A DNA stretch of 64,000 bases from Pseudomonadales bacterium (GTDB taxonomy: Bacteria > Pseudomonadota > Gammaproteobacteria > Pseudomonadales > Ketobacteraceae). The stretch is taken from positions 1-64,000 of the forward strand of contig NZXG01000006.1 in the NCBI GenBank assembly GCA_002701845.1, in the 5' to 3' direction. Below, piece after piece: positions 39,610 to 47,986 of the stretch; within the stretch, counting starts at the first letter, position 1, and every line of letters begins with the position of its first letter. The notes beneath the pieces were generated by a model, which saw only the letters and a list, made by a program, of their open reading frames with translations, did no database searches and had not been told where the DNA came from. The position numbers were made by a program, and so were the translations under genes.

Positions 39610-39847
39610 AAACCGGGCCTGACAACAGATAAGCGCGATACCGCACCACATTTAGAACAGTGCTGAGTAGGAGCCGTTGGAGCCGCAGAGGCTTCCAAGG
39701 ACGTCAGCGGCCATGGACGGCCGCTGTCGAGCGCACAGGGACGTGCTTGTAGCGTGCCTTGAAAGCCTCTGCGGCTTCAACGGCGGGATTCAAGTGCCGC
39801 AACTTGTTCCACGAATCACCACGCTTATCTGTTGTCAGGCCCGGTTT
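39610..39847. mobile_element. MITE-like element with 26-bp perfect terminal inverted repeats
   Basis: The ends 39610-39635 and 39822-39847 are exact inverted repeats (outer part AAACCGGGCCTGACAACAGA). Inside is a second, imperfect pair of 25 bases (about 39677-39701 and 39758-39782; GCCGCAGAGGCTT core, two mismatches), and near the middle a hairpin CAGCGGCC-atggac-GGCCGCTG. The whole 238-base unit could fold into a long cruciform. It has no transposase gene. It fills most of the 370-base ridA-polA gap. I see no clear target-site duplication. Confidence 0.8.
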
Positions 39848-39950
39848 TACACCCAGATCCAAGCCCATCCCCAAATCGCCCCCAACTCCAGTACAATAGC
39901 AGCCAATAACATTTGCAACGCCCAACCCACTCGCCCACAAGTGAAGAACC

Positions 39951-42638
39951 ATGGCCGCCAAAAAACCTCTCGTCCTCGTGGACGGCTCCTCTTACCTGTA
40001 TCGCGCCTTCCACGCCCTGCCGCCACTGACCACGTCCAAGGGCCAGCCCACCGGCGCCATCAAAGGCGTGCTCAACATGCTGATCCGGTTGCGCAAGGAT
40101 TACGAACCAGAGCACATGGCCGTGGTGTTCGACGCCAAAGGCAAAACCTTCCGGGATGACCTGTACGCAGACTACAAAGCCAATCGTCCGCCCATGCCCG
40201 ATGATTTGCGGGCCCAGATTGAGCCCCTGCATAACGCCATCCGGCTGATGGGCTTGCCATTGTTGATCATTGACGGGGTGGAGGCGGACGATGTCATCGG
40301 CACCCTGTGCCGGCAGGCTGGTGAGCAGGGCATCGATACCATTGTTTCCACCGGCGACAAGGACATGGCGCAACTGGTAAACGATCATGTCACCCTGATC
40401 AACACCATGACCGACAGTAAGATGGATTACGACGGTGTCGTGGAGAAGTTCGGCATCACCCCGGAACAAATCATCGATTACCTGGCTCTGGTGGGGGACA
40501 GCGTGGACAATATTCCCGGGGTGCCCAAGTGCGGCCCCAAAACCGCGGTGAAATGGCTAAAGGAATACAACAGCCTGGATCAGCTGATGGCGCACGCCGA
40601 CGAGGTTAAAGGCAAGATCGGCGACAATCTGCGGGCCAGCCTGGAGCAACTGCCCCTGTCCCGGCAGCTGGCCACCATTAAAATGGACGTGGAACTGGAG
40701 CAACAACCCACGGATTTGAGTATTCAGGAACCGGACAACGCTGCCCTGCTGGAATTGTATAAAGACCTGGAATTCAAAGGCTGGATCGCCGAGCTGTCCG
40801 GCGAAGTGGAAGCGGAAGTGGGCAGCGCCGACACCGACTACGAATGCGTCACCGACAAAAAAACGTTTCATCAGTGGCTGGACACCCTCAAGCAAAGCGA
40901 CGCCTTCGCCTTCGATACCGAAACCACCAGCCTCAACTACATGGTGGCGGAACTGGTGGGGGTGTCGTTGGCGGTGGCGCCGGGCAAGGCCGCTTATGTG
41001 CCGGTGGCCCACGATTATCCCGGCGCACCGGAGCAGCTGCCCCGGGACTGGGTGCTGGAACAATTGAAACCCTTGCTGGAAGCCGATCAACCGCAAAAAA
41101 TCGGCCAGAACCTGAAGTACGATAAAAGCGTGCTGGCGCACTATGCTATCGATCTGCAGGGTATCGGCTATGACACCATGCTGGAATCCTATGTACTGGA
41201 TTCCACCGCCACCCGCCACGACATGGACAATCTGGCACTGAAATATCTGGGCCACAAAACCATCGGCTTTGAAGAGATTGCCGGTAAGGGCGCCAAGCAA
41301 CTCACCTTCAACCATATCGCCTTGGAACAGGCCAGCGATTACGCGGCTGAGGACGCCGATATCACCCTGCGCCTGCATCAGGTGTTGTGGCCACGGCTGG
41401 AACAGGAAGGCGAGTTGAGCAAAGTGTTCACAGACATCGAGATGCCGCTGCTGCCGGTGTTGTCACGGATGGAACGCACGGGCGCGTTGCTGGACGCGGA
41501 TATGCTGCGCCAGCACAGCAAACAGCTGGCGAAGCGCATGCACGAACTGGAACAGGAGGCCCACGACATTGCCGGTGAAACTTTCAACCTGGGCTCCACC
41601 AAACAACTGGGGCACATCCTGTTTGAAAAACTGGGGCTGCCGGTGATCCAGAAAACCCCCAAGGGCGCCCCATCCACCGCCGAACCGGTGCTGCAGGAAC
41701 TGGCGCTGGACTACCCCCTGCCCAAAGTGCTGATGGAATACCGGGGCCTGTCCAAACTCAAATCCACCTACACCGACAAACTGCCGGAACTGATCAATCC
41801 GGACACCGGCCGGGTGCATACCTCCTATCATCAGGCGGTGGCCGCCACTGGCCGGCTGTCCTCCTCCGACCCCAACCTGCAGAATATTCCCATCCGTAAC
41901 GAAGAGGGCCGCAAGATCCGCAAGGCCTTCGTGGCGCAGGATGGCTGCAAGCTGGTGGCGGCGGACTACTCGCAAATTGAACTGCGCATCATGGCCCACC
42001 TTTCCAATGATGGGAACCTGTTACGGGCGTTCAATGAGGGGCTGGATATTCACCAGGCCACCGCCGCCGAAATCATGGGGGTGGCACTGGATCAGGTGAC
42101 CGGGGAAATGCGGCGTAACGCCAAGGCGGTGAACTTCGGTTTGATCTATGGCATGTCCGCCTTTGGCCTGGCCAAACAGCTGGGCATCGGCCGCAACGAA
42201 GCCCAGGAATACATCGATAACTACTTTCACCGCTACCCCGGCGTACACGAGTATATGGAAAACATCCGCGAGCAGGCCCGCAGCCAGGGCTACGTGGAAA
42301 CCCTGTTCGGCCGCCGGCTGCACCTGCCTGAGATTCAGTCCCGCAACGTACCCCGCCGGCAGGCGGCGGAGCGCACCGCCATCAATGCCCCGATGCAGGG
42401 CACGGCGGCGGACATCATCAAGCGCGCCATGATCGAAATGGACGCCTGGCTGATCAAAAAACAACTGGGTGCGCGGATGATTATGCAGGTACATGATGAA
42501 TTAATATTCGAAGTGCCGGAAAAAGAATTGGACACCGTCACGAAAGCGATCACAAAACGCATGCAAGGGGCGGCGGAACTGAAAGTTCCCTTGCTTGTGG
42601 ACATCGGGGTGGGCGATAATTGGGACCAAGCTCATTAG
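39951..42638 (+). CDS. polA: DNA polymerase I
   Basis: An 895-residue polymerase with all three activities. The 5'-3' exonuclease (1-290) shows LVDGSSYLYRAFHALPPLTT and the DxD clusters; the 3'-5' proofreading domain (about 300-490) keeps its carboxylates (FDTETTSL, DYAAEDADITL); the polymerase domain (500-895) has motif A (ADYSQIELRIMAH), motif B (RRNAKAVNFGLIYGMSAFGL) and motif C (QVHDEL). It fills gaps in repair and removes RNA primers. A MITE-like element lies 103 bases upstream, so its promoter may be altered. An sRNA gene and engB follow, as in other gammaproteobacteria. Confidence 0.98.
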   Translation: MAAKKPLVLVDGSSYLYRAFHALPPLTTSKGQPTGAIKGVLNMLIRLRKDYEPEHMAVVFDAKGKTFRDDLYADYKANRPPMPDDLRAQIEPLHNAIRLMGLPLLIIDGVEADDVIGTLCRQAGEQGIDTIVSTGDKDMAQLVNDHVTLINTMTDSKMDYDGVVEKFGITPEQIIDYLALVGDSVDNIPGVPKCGPKTAVKWLKEYNSLDQLMAHADEVKGKIGDNLRASLEQLPLSRQLATIKMDVELEQQPTDLSIQEPDNAALLELYKDLEFKGWIAELSGEVEAEVGSADTDYECVTDKKTFHQWLDTLKQSDAFAFDTETTSLNYMVAELVGVSLAVAPGKAAYVPVAHDYPGAPEQLPRDWVLEQLKPLLEADQPQKIGQNLKYDKSVLAHYAIDLQGIGYDTMLESYVLDSTATRHDMDNLALKYLGHKTIGFEEIAGKGAKQLTFNHIALEQASDYAAEDADITLRLHQVLWPRLEQEGELSKVFTDIEMPLLPVLSRMERTGALLDADMLRQHSKQLAKRMHELEQEAHDIAGETFNLGSTKQLGHILFEKLGLPVIQKTPKGAPSTAEPVLQELALDYPLPKVLMEYRGLSKLKSTYTDKLPELINPDTGRVHTSYHQAVAATGRLSSSDPNLQNIPIRNEEGRKIRKAFVAQDGCKLVAADYSQIELRIMAHLSNDGNLLRAFNEGLDIHQATAAEIMGVALDQVTGEMRRNAKAVNFGLIYGMSAFGLAKQLGIGRNEAQEYIDNYFHRYPGVHEYMENIREQARSQGYVETLFGRRLHLPEIQSRNVPRRQAAERTAINAPMQGTAADIIKRAMIEMDAWLIKKQLGARMIMQVHDELIFEVPEKELDTVTKAITKRMQGAAELKVPLLVDIGVGDNWDQAH

Positions 42639-42764
42639 TTTGGGCGGGTCCCCCCAATGCCCGCCTCATAATCCCCTGATGAGCTTGAATAATAACCATA
42701 ACGCGTGGGGATTCCGCCTTAGACCAACGGGTCACTAAATTCTTAAAATTTTTTTGAATTCAGT

Positions 42765-42792
42765 GAAACTTTTCCCGACTCAGTTCGTCTTA
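42765..42792 (+). promoter_or_regulatory. Sigma-E/AlgU-type promoter of the polA-engB small RNA
   Basis: GAAACTT (42765-42771), a 16-base spacer and TCTTA (42788-42792) fit the extracytoplasmic sigma-E/AlgU consensus (GAACTT, N16, TCTnA). Start of transcription is expected near 42799. An imperfect inverted repeat (GGGGATTCCGCCTTAG at 42707 and its partner at 42803) brackets it. Confidence 0.6.
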
Positions 42793-42798
42793 CTTACT

Positions 42799-42912
42799 GA
42801 AGCTAAGGCAGCAATCCCCAGCCGATTCTATATCGGCTACAGCAAACCGGCTTTCCCCCAAGAGCCGGAACCCTGAGCCGGTAGCTTGCCCCAAGGCTAC
42901 CGGCTTTTTTTT
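42799..42912 (+). ncRNA. Candidate small RNA between polA and engB (ErsA/Spot 42 position)
   Basis: About 112 nucleotides predicted from the promoter above to a terminator. It has three hairpins: AGCCGAT/ATCGGCT (about 42820-42838), CCGGCT/AGCCGG with a pyrimidine-rich loop containing TTCCCCC (about 42847-42868), and a ten-base terminator stem with a T-run. The polA-engB gap holds Spot 42 (spf) in enterics and the AlgU-dependent sRNA ErsA in Pseudomonas aeruginosa; position and the sigma-E-like promoter point to an ErsA-like RNA. Sequence homology has not been checked. Confidence 0.65.
42876..42912 (+). terminator. Rho-independent terminator of the small RNA
   Basis: AGCCGGTAGC, loop TTGCCCCAAG, GCTACCGGCT, then eight T. 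The T-run touches the engB stop codon on the other strand. Confidence 0.92.
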
Positions 42913-43555
42913 ATTCCTTTTCACCACCCTCGGCAGCACTGAACCAGTCCGCCAACCGACTGCGGGCCGCGTCCACACCGGTTTTATTGAGTGCGGAAAA
43001 CAGCTGCACCGAGACCGGCACGGTCACATCCGCCACCGCCTTGCGCACCGCAAACAACTGCTGGTTGGCGGCATTGCGCTTCAGCTTGTCGCTTTTGCTG
43101 AGCAGAATATGCACTGGCATTGCATAATGCTCGACCCACTCCAGCATCATCCGGTCAAACTCCTTCAGTGGATGACGCACATCCATCACCAGAAACAATC
43201 CCACCAAGCACTGCCGCTGCTCCAGATAGGCGCCCATCTGGGCCTGCCATTCCCGCTTCAGATGCTCCGGCACCTGGGCATAGCCGTAGCCCGGCAGATC
43301 CACCAGCCGCCACTCCGGCGTGACCGCAAAGAAATTGATCAGTTGGGTACGCCCCGGCGTTTTACTGGTGCGGGCCAGGCCACTGTGATCCACCAGGGCA
43401 TTTAGGGCACTGGATTTGCCGGCGTTGGAGCGACCGGCAAAGGCGATTTCCACGCCGGCCTCCGGTGGGCACTGATCCAGGCTGGGGGCACTGGTGAGAA
43501 ACCGCGTCTGGCGCAGGATCGGGGTAAAGTCATCCGGGGACATGGGCATCGGCAT
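42911..43555 (-). CDS. engB: Ribosome-biogenesis GTPase EngB (YihA/YsxC)
   Basis: A 214-residue GTPase needed for assembly of the large ribosomal subunit. G1 is [16 protein letters not shown]2 lies in [12 protein letters not shown]3 is [12 protein letters not shown]4 is SKSDKL. The start MPMPMSPDD has several in-frame methionines and the exact one is not certain. It is convergent with the small RNA, and divergent from the cytochrome c5 gene, so the 180-base gap beyond its start carries two promoters. Confidence 0.95.
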   Translation of the reverse strand: MPMPMSPDDFTPILRQTRFLTSAPSLDQCPPEAGVEIAFAGRSNAGKSSALNALVDHSGLARTSKTPGRTQLINFFAVTPEWRLVDLPGYGYAQVPEHLKREWQAQMGAYLEQRQCLVGLFLVMDVRHPLKEFDRMMLEWVEHYAMPVHILLSKSDKLKRNAANQQLFAVRKAVADVTVPVSVQLFSALNKTGVDAARSRLADWFSAAEGGEKE

Positions 43556-43617
43556 CCATCAAAGCAACTGCAGCTGGCCGCATTTTCCCCAAAATCCAAC
43601 ATCACTGTAAAGGTCAT

Positions 43618-43646
43618 TACCCCTTGGCTTCAGTTTGTTATATAAT
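43618..43646 (+). promoter_or_regulatory. Candidate promoter of the cytochrome c5-c4 operon
   Basis: A perfect TATAAT (43641-43646) with a weak TTACCC (43618-43623) 17 bases upstream, about 90 bases before the cytochrome c5 ATG. Confidence 0.45.
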
Positions 43647-43734
43647 CCCCGGGTTTTTTTCACATGGCTATCGAGAGAGGGGTTCCCGTACTGCGGAAAC
43701 CTTGCCGTATCAAAGGTATAGAAGGGGTTTTTTA

Positions 43735-44034
43735 ATGAAGAAACTGATGTTGGCCGCCGCCATAGTCACCCTGGGCCTGGCGGGTATCGCACAGGCGGAG
43801 GAAGCTCCCGCCAAATACAATATGTACTGCATGGCCTGTCACGGCACCGGTGCCGCTGGCGCCCCCAAAACCGGTGACAAGGCCGCCTGGGAACCCCGCA
43901 TCGAAGCTGCCGGCGGCATTGATGCCCTGGTGGAAAGCTCCAAGAAAGGCAAGAACGCCATGCCCCCCATGGGTCTGTGCAACGATTGCAGTGACGCCGA
44001 GTTGAAGGCAATCATCGTATACATGGCCAAGTAA
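43735..44034 (+). CDS. Cytochrome c5 family protein
   Basis: A 99-residue periplasmic monoheme cytochrome. After a signal peptide (MKKLMLAAAIVTLGLAGIAQ) comes the heme site C-M-A-C-H, the methionine ligand in NAMPPMG, and a disulfide pair CNDC typical of c5. The start at 43735 follows GAAGGGG; longer in-frame starts lack support. It carries electrons in the periplasm and is co-directional with cytochrome c4, 51 bases ahead. Pseudomonas aeruginosa has the same pair between engB and dsbA. Confidence 0.93.
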   Translation: MKKLMLAAAIVTLGLAGIAQAEEAPAKYNMYCMACHGTGAAGAPKTGDKAAWEPRIEAAGGIDALVESSKKGKNAMPPMGLCNDCSDAELKAIIVYMAK

Positions 44035-44085
44035 GCAGCAACTCTTTCCCAAGCACACAGAAGGCAAAATAAGTAGGATCGCATT

Positions 44086-44727
44086 ATGAAACTGGTATCC
44101 AACGTGCTGGTGGCCGCCATCCTGGCCACCGGAGCGGTAAACTGGGCACAGGCCGCCGGCGACCCCCAGGCGGGCAAAGAAAAATCCGCCACCTGCGCCG
44201 CCTGCCACGGCCCCAACGGCAACAGCACCATTCCCAACTTCCCCAAGCTGGCAGGCCAGGTTGAAAAATACACCCTCAAGCAGCTGCAGGATATGAAAAG
44301 CGGTGCCCGTCAGGTGCCCCAGATGACGGCCATTGTGGCCGGACTGTCGGATCAGGACATGGCGGATCTGGCCGCTTACTACGCGGAGCAGGAGGTGACC
44401 ACGGGTACCGCCGATCCCGAACTGGCGGAAAAGGGCGCCAAACTCTGGCGCGCCGGTAACGCCGAAGCCGGTGTTACCGCCTGTGCCGGGTGCCACGGCG
44501 CCGCCGGTAAAGGTATGCCGGAAGCCGCCTTCCCGGCGCTGGCGGGTCAACACGCCGCCTATACCCAGGCTCAGCTGGAAGCCTTCCGCGCCGCCGGCCG
44601 GGGCGATCATGAAGGCCCCTATCGCAACAACGACGGGGACGCCATGATGATGCGCTCCACCGCTGCCCGTCTGACTGATGACGACATCCAGGCTCTGGCG
44701 AGCTTTATCAACGGTTTGTACGACTGA
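44086..44727 (+). CDS. Diheme cytochrome c4
   Basis: A 213-residue periplasmic cytochrome with a signal peptide (ending near WAQAA) and two homologous heme domains: C-A-A-C-H and C-A-G-C-H, each followed by a methionine ligand region (ARQVPQMTAI; DAMMMRS). Cytochrome c4 passes electrons to cbb3-type or other terminal oxidases and is usually tied to the inner membrane surface. It follows cytochrome c5, and a strong terminator comes 19 bases after the stop. Confidence 0.96.
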   Translation: MKLVSNVLVAAILATGAVNWAQAAGDPQAGKEKSATCAACHGPNGNSTIPNFPKLAGQVEKYTLKQLQDMKSGARQVPQMTAIVAGLSDQDMADLAAYYAEQEVTTGTADPELAEKGAKLWRAGNAEAGVTACAGCHGAAGKGMPEAAFPALAGQHAAYTQAQLEAFRAAGRGDHEGPYRNNDGDAMMMRSTAARLTDDDIQALASFINGLYD

Positions 44728-44745
44728 TCCCCGATCGGTATCCAT

Positions 44746-44779
44746 AAAAAAACCCGGCACACCATAGCCGGGTTTTTTT
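44746..44779. terminator. Bidirectional terminator
   Basis: AACCCGGC - acaccata - GCCGGGTT flanked by A-run and T-run; ends cytochrome c4 on the plus strand and the converging SHP cassette on the minus strand. Confidence 0.93.
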
Positions 44780-44808
44780 CTTTCCACTGGCTTATTTCCG
44801 GGCTCTGA

Positions 44809-45366
44809 TCACTCGTCCCAATGCTGGAAATTGGGTACCTGCACGCTGTCATCATCAAACACCGCCTGCTCCGCCTGGGTGTGACAGGCATTACAGTTGC
44901 TCAGCGAGCCCACCTCCGGATTATCCCTCACCATAGCCGCCGTCAGCTCATGGTGCTTGCGCTTGATGTAAGGAACCTGGGTGATCCGCAGCGGCGGCTC
45001 TATACTCTGCACCGAGCGGGTGATCTTGCGGGCCCGCTTGTAATAGGAATTTTCCGCGCTGTTCTCAATCACATAAGCCTGAATTTCCGCCAGGGTATCC
45101 TCCCCCAATTCCGCGTTTTCGCCAAAATGATCCTCCAGAGCCACCGGATCCAGCAATTTCTGCCAGGACATTGCCAGCAGCAGCCCCGGCGGATAAGCGA
45201 AATGACAGGCCCCGCACTCCTCGGCATAGGTTTCGTTGTCCACCGGCCGGAACTCTTTCATCCGGTCCAGGGTAAACAGCCACTGGCTGAAGCTTTCCTC
45301 CGCCATCGCCGATCCCGCCAGTAATGGCAGTCCCGCCAGCACTAGTGTGAATAATGGTTTCTTCAT
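44809..45366 (-). CDS. Diheme cytochrome c, DHC type
   Basis: A 185-residue exported diheme cytochrome: signal peptide to about residue 22, heme sites C-G-A-C-H (about 52-56) and C-N-A-C-H (about 158-162). The wording EECGACHFAYPPGLLLAMSW and SNCNACHTQAEQ fits the DHC family, known partner of the oxygen-binding SHP cytochrome. It lies 13 bases downstream of the SHP gene on the same strand. It probably passes electrons between a membrane cytochrome b and SHP in the periplasm. Confidence 0.88.
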   Translation of the reverse strand: MKKPLFTLVLAGLPLLAGSAMAEESFSQWLFTLDRMKEFRPVDNETYAEECGACHFAYPPGLLLAMSWQKLLDPVALEDHFGENAELGEDTLAEIQAYVIENSAENSYYKRARKITRSVQSIEPPLRITQVPYIKRKHHELTAAMVRDNPEVGSLSNCNACHTQAEQAVFDDDSVQVPNFQHWDE

Positions 45367-45379
45367 GGTCTGTCTCCGG

Positions 45380-45736
45380 TTACTGGGATTTCAGGTAGCT
45401 GAGGATGGCCCGCTTTTCCTCAGCGGTGCATTCCCGACCCCAAGTCCACTTGCAGTTGCGGCGGAACCATTTGGCCACTTTCTTCGGGTCTTCATAGCGG
45501 CTGGGGGTCACTGACTTGGCCATGGGCTCGATCAGTTTGTGGGTGCGCTGATGTTCCCCCGCCTGGGTCAGATCCGTTCCGTGACAGGTGGTGCAGGCAC
45601 GGGAATCGCCTTTGGCGCCGAGCACTTCCTTGATCCAGAGCTGGCGACCCTGCTCTGCGGTGGGAGTCTGCTCACTCTGCGCCGACGCGGCAGCCAGCCC
45701 CAACAGAACCAGCAATACCAGGGAATACTGATGCAT
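45380..45736 (-). CDS. SHP-type cytochrome c (DUF1924)
   Basis: A 118-residue exported monoheme cytochrome. After a signal peptide (cleavage near residue 19) is C-T-T-C-H (48-52), then a C-terminal loop with N94-C95 and C103. In Rhodobacter sphaeroides SHP an asparagine, followed by a disulfide cysteine, is the displaceable sixth heme ligand, letting SHP bind oxygen or nitric oxide. The N-C pair here matches that. The gene sits between a membrane protein and DHC, as in described SHP operons. Its physiological role is still unclear in general. Confidence 0.85.
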   Translation of the reverse strand: MHQYSLVLLVLLGLAAASAQSEQTPTAEQGRQLWIKEVLGAKGDSRACTTCHGTDLTQAGEHQRTHKLIEPMAKSVTPSRYEDPKKVAKWFRRNCKWTWGRECTAEEKRAILSYLKSQ

Positions 45737-45765
45737 GGTGTAGCCTCCTTATCGGGTGATCCTGA

Positions 45766-46335
45766 TTACCAGGTGATCTTAATGGCGGTGCCCATGGCCA
45801 CCCCGCCCAGAATGCCGGGACCGGCATGACCGGCCTCAGGGGCCTCGGACACCGCCGCCACCATGGCCAGGGTACCCAGCAGGCCCAGCATCATGTGCAG
45901 GTTATCGGGATCGGTGAAGCCATCCTCGAAATGGAAATCATCCCAGTGATAGATGAAGCCGGTGGTGGCGGCCCCCGCCGCCAGTGCCGTGGCACTCACC
46001 GCGAAATATTCGTGGGCACTGTCCTCCTCCTTGGGGGACACCGCCGCCAGGGCCACCAGCGCCAGGGCTCCCAGACCCAGATACTGATGGGCCTTGCTGC
46101 CGGTAAGCCAGTGCGGCTGATACTGTTCGTTATCTTTGGTAAACATCCCGTCATTGCTGCCCGAACGGCCCGCGGCCGTGGGTCCGGTGGCCAGGGTTAT
46201 CGGCGGCGTCGACCGCCCGGCAACCTGATATATCGGGGCTTCCGGTTGCGGCAGATTCAGGTTCAGCGATCCGGCAATACAGGGGTTGCTCAGCAACGTG
46301 GTTCCCAGAATCAATACAGGCAGCGCTTTGGTCAT
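45766..46335 (-). CDS. Unknown four-helix membrane protein in the SHP cassette
   Basis: A 189-residue protein. A signal peptide (1-21) leads to a proline-rich periplasmic stretch (22-75) and then about four hydrophobic segments (84-100, 109-128, 147-163, 173-186). Histidines lie at or near helix ends: H83, H108, H130, H135 and H147, a pattern that could hold heme b. I do not recognise the family. It is encoded between the SHP cytochrome and the cytochrome b gene with short gaps (29 and 13 bases), so it is part of the same transcript. A quinol or heme role is inference. Confidence 0.65.
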   Translation of the reverse strand: MTKALPVLILGTTLLSNPCIAGSLNLNLPQPEAPIYQVAGRSTPPITLATGPTAAGRSGSNDGMFTKDNEQYQPHWLTGSKAHQYLGLGALALVALAAVSPKEEDSAHEYFAVSATALAAGAATTGFIYHWDDFHFEDGFTDPDNLHMMLGLLGTLAMVAAVSEAPEAGHAGPGILGGVAMGTAIKITW

Positions 46336-46348
46336 GAAATGGATCCTC

Positions 46349-46966
46349 TTAAGACTCAGGTGAGCGGATGTCCGGGGCTGGGGGACGGGGCTTGTATCCG
46401 GTGATCATGGCGCGGACCAGATTCTCATGGTGCTGCACACTGGCACTGAGCACCCCCAGCAGGTGCAGGCCAATACAGCCGAGCATCAGATATACCACCC
46501 AGCGATGCAGGTCCAGCAGCCGGTACGCCATGGCATCCGTGATCCAGGGATTCAGCCCCAGCAATGGCCCCTCGAATTCCAGGGCGGCGGTCAGCAGCAG
46601 ACCACTGAGTGCCATAAAACCCAGTAATCCCAACAACAGAAACACCATGGCGGCACCCAGGGGGTTGTGGCCCAGGTAATGCTCGGGCTGGCCCCGGCGC
46701 AGGGAATGCCAATAACGCACTATGGCCCGGGGCCCATAGGCAAAGCGGGAAAAGCGGGCGAACTCGGTCCCCACCAGGCCCCAGATCAGACGCACCATCA
46801 GCACCAGGGTCAGGCCATAACCCACCAGCACATGGGTTTCGTTGCTGCCCCATTCCGCGGTGTAATAGGCCGCCACGAACAGACCCAGGGTGCTCCAGTG
46901 AAACAGCCGCACCACCGGATCCCACACTTTTATCGCGTTTTTTCCCTGCGGGCCGGGCCTGACCAT
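46349..46966 (-). CDS. Membrane cytochrome b (b561/b6 type)
   Basis: A 205-residue, four-helix inner-membrane cytochrome b. Histidines at H23 (RLFHWS), H45, H100 and two in the last helices (DLHRWVVY, IGLHLLG) fit bis-histidine heme coordination. It would move electrons from quinol to the periplasmic cytochromes DHC and SHP. It is the first gene of this cassette (transcribed leftwards: cytb, unknown, SHP, DHC). Established SHP operons also pair SHP, DHC and a cytochrome b. Confidence 0.9.
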   Translation of the reverse strand: MVRPGPQGKNAIKVWDPVVRLFHWSTLGLFVAAYYTAEWGSNETHVLVGYGLTLVLMVRLIWGLVGTEFARFSRFAYGPRAIVRYWHSLRRGQPEHYLGHNPLGAAMVFLLLGLLGFMALSGLLLTAALEFEGPLLGLNPWITDAMAYRLLDLHRWVVYLMLGCIGLHLLGVLSASVQHHENLVRAMITGYKPRPPAPDIRSPES

Positions 46967-47185
46967 GGGCGCACTCCGGTTCGAGCCGATGACGGATTCT
47001 GCCCGATCCCGGGATCGGGTATGGGGCCAGTGTAGAGAAGCCGGCTTAAGGCAACCTTAAGACCCGAATACCTGGGCAGCGGATGCCCTAATGGTTATGA
47101 TGGAATTCAGTTTCCATTCAGGAGGAACCCGCTAGTCTGGAAACAGTCAGAAGTCTCAGGTCTTTTTCAGAATCAGGATTACACG

Positions 47186-47878
47186 ATGAAAAACCAATCC
47201 CTGCTAACCCCCGTTTTGCGCTGGTCCCTGGCGGCCACTCTGGCGCTGGTGACCACGCTGGCCCAGGCCGAGACCTTTCGCGAAGGGGTGGATTACGAAG
47301 TGCTGCCGCAACCGGGTAAGATCGAGCAACCGGGCAAAATTGAGGTGCGGGAGTTTTTCTCCTTCAGCTGCCCCCATTGTTTCCGTCTGGAAAGCTTCAC
47401 CCGGGAGTGGAAACAGCAGCAGGCGAACGATGTCAATTTCGTGCTGACGCCGGCGGCCCTGCGCAAAGACTGGGAACCCCTGGCCCATGCCTACTACGTG
47501 GCGGAAGCCATGGGCAAGCTGGACCAGATCAAACCGGATCTGTTTCAGGCCATTCATGTGAAAAACCAAAAGCTGTTTTCGCAATCGGACCTGGCCCGGT
47601 TTTTCACCGGCTACGGCATCAGCGAAGAGGAGTTCAACAAACTTTACAACTCCTTCAGCGTGCGGGTTAAGGTGCGCCAGGCGACGGCCCTGGCCAAGGC
47701 CTATCGCCTGCGGGGGGTACCGGCGCTGGTGGTGAACGGCAAGTACCAGGTGAAAAGTAATACCGGCAAGACCTTCGCGGACATGCTGGAGGTGGTGGAT
47801 TTTCTGGTGGAAAAGGAACGCGGCGCCGGGATAGTTGACATGCCCCAGGCACAGCGGGGCGCCGGCATGGGTCGGTAA
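47186..47878 (+). CDS. dsbA: Thiol:disulfide interchange protein DsbA
   Basis: A 230-residue periplasmic oxidase. A signal peptide ends near TLAQAE; the active site CPHC is at 62-65 in FFSFSCPHCFRLESF, and a cis-proline lies in RLRGVPALVVNG. It inserts disulfides in secreted proteins and is re-oxidised by DsbB. A short repeat, PGKIEQPGKIE, lies before the active-site strand. Residues after about 205 are a polar tail. Position after cytochromes c5 and c4 agrees with Pseudomonas, except for the SHP cassette between. Confidence 0.95.
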   Translation: MKNQSLLTPVLRWSLAATLALVTTLAQAETFREGVDYEVLPQPGKIEQPGKIEVREFFSFSCPHCFRLESFTREWKQQQANDVNFVLTPAALRKDWEPLAHAYYVAEAMGKLDQIKPDLFQAIHVKNQKLFSQSDLARFFTGYGISEEEFNKLYNSFSVRVKVRQATALAKAYRLRGVPALVVNGKYQVKSNTGKTFADMLEVVDFLVEKERGAGIVDMPQAQRGAGMGR

Positions 47879-47986
47879 CCGGCGCCCGAATCCGGAATCC
47901 CGTCATAGAACCGCCACCGATTAGTGCCTACAATTACTCACAGGCAACCCTCCCATTCATTGAGCTACCTCCCAGAGTGATCCGCT

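Noticed and set aside
39677-40159. Open frame running through the MITE-like element into polA
   Set aside because: Its first half is the inverted-repeat element and its second half is polA out of frame; no protein motif.
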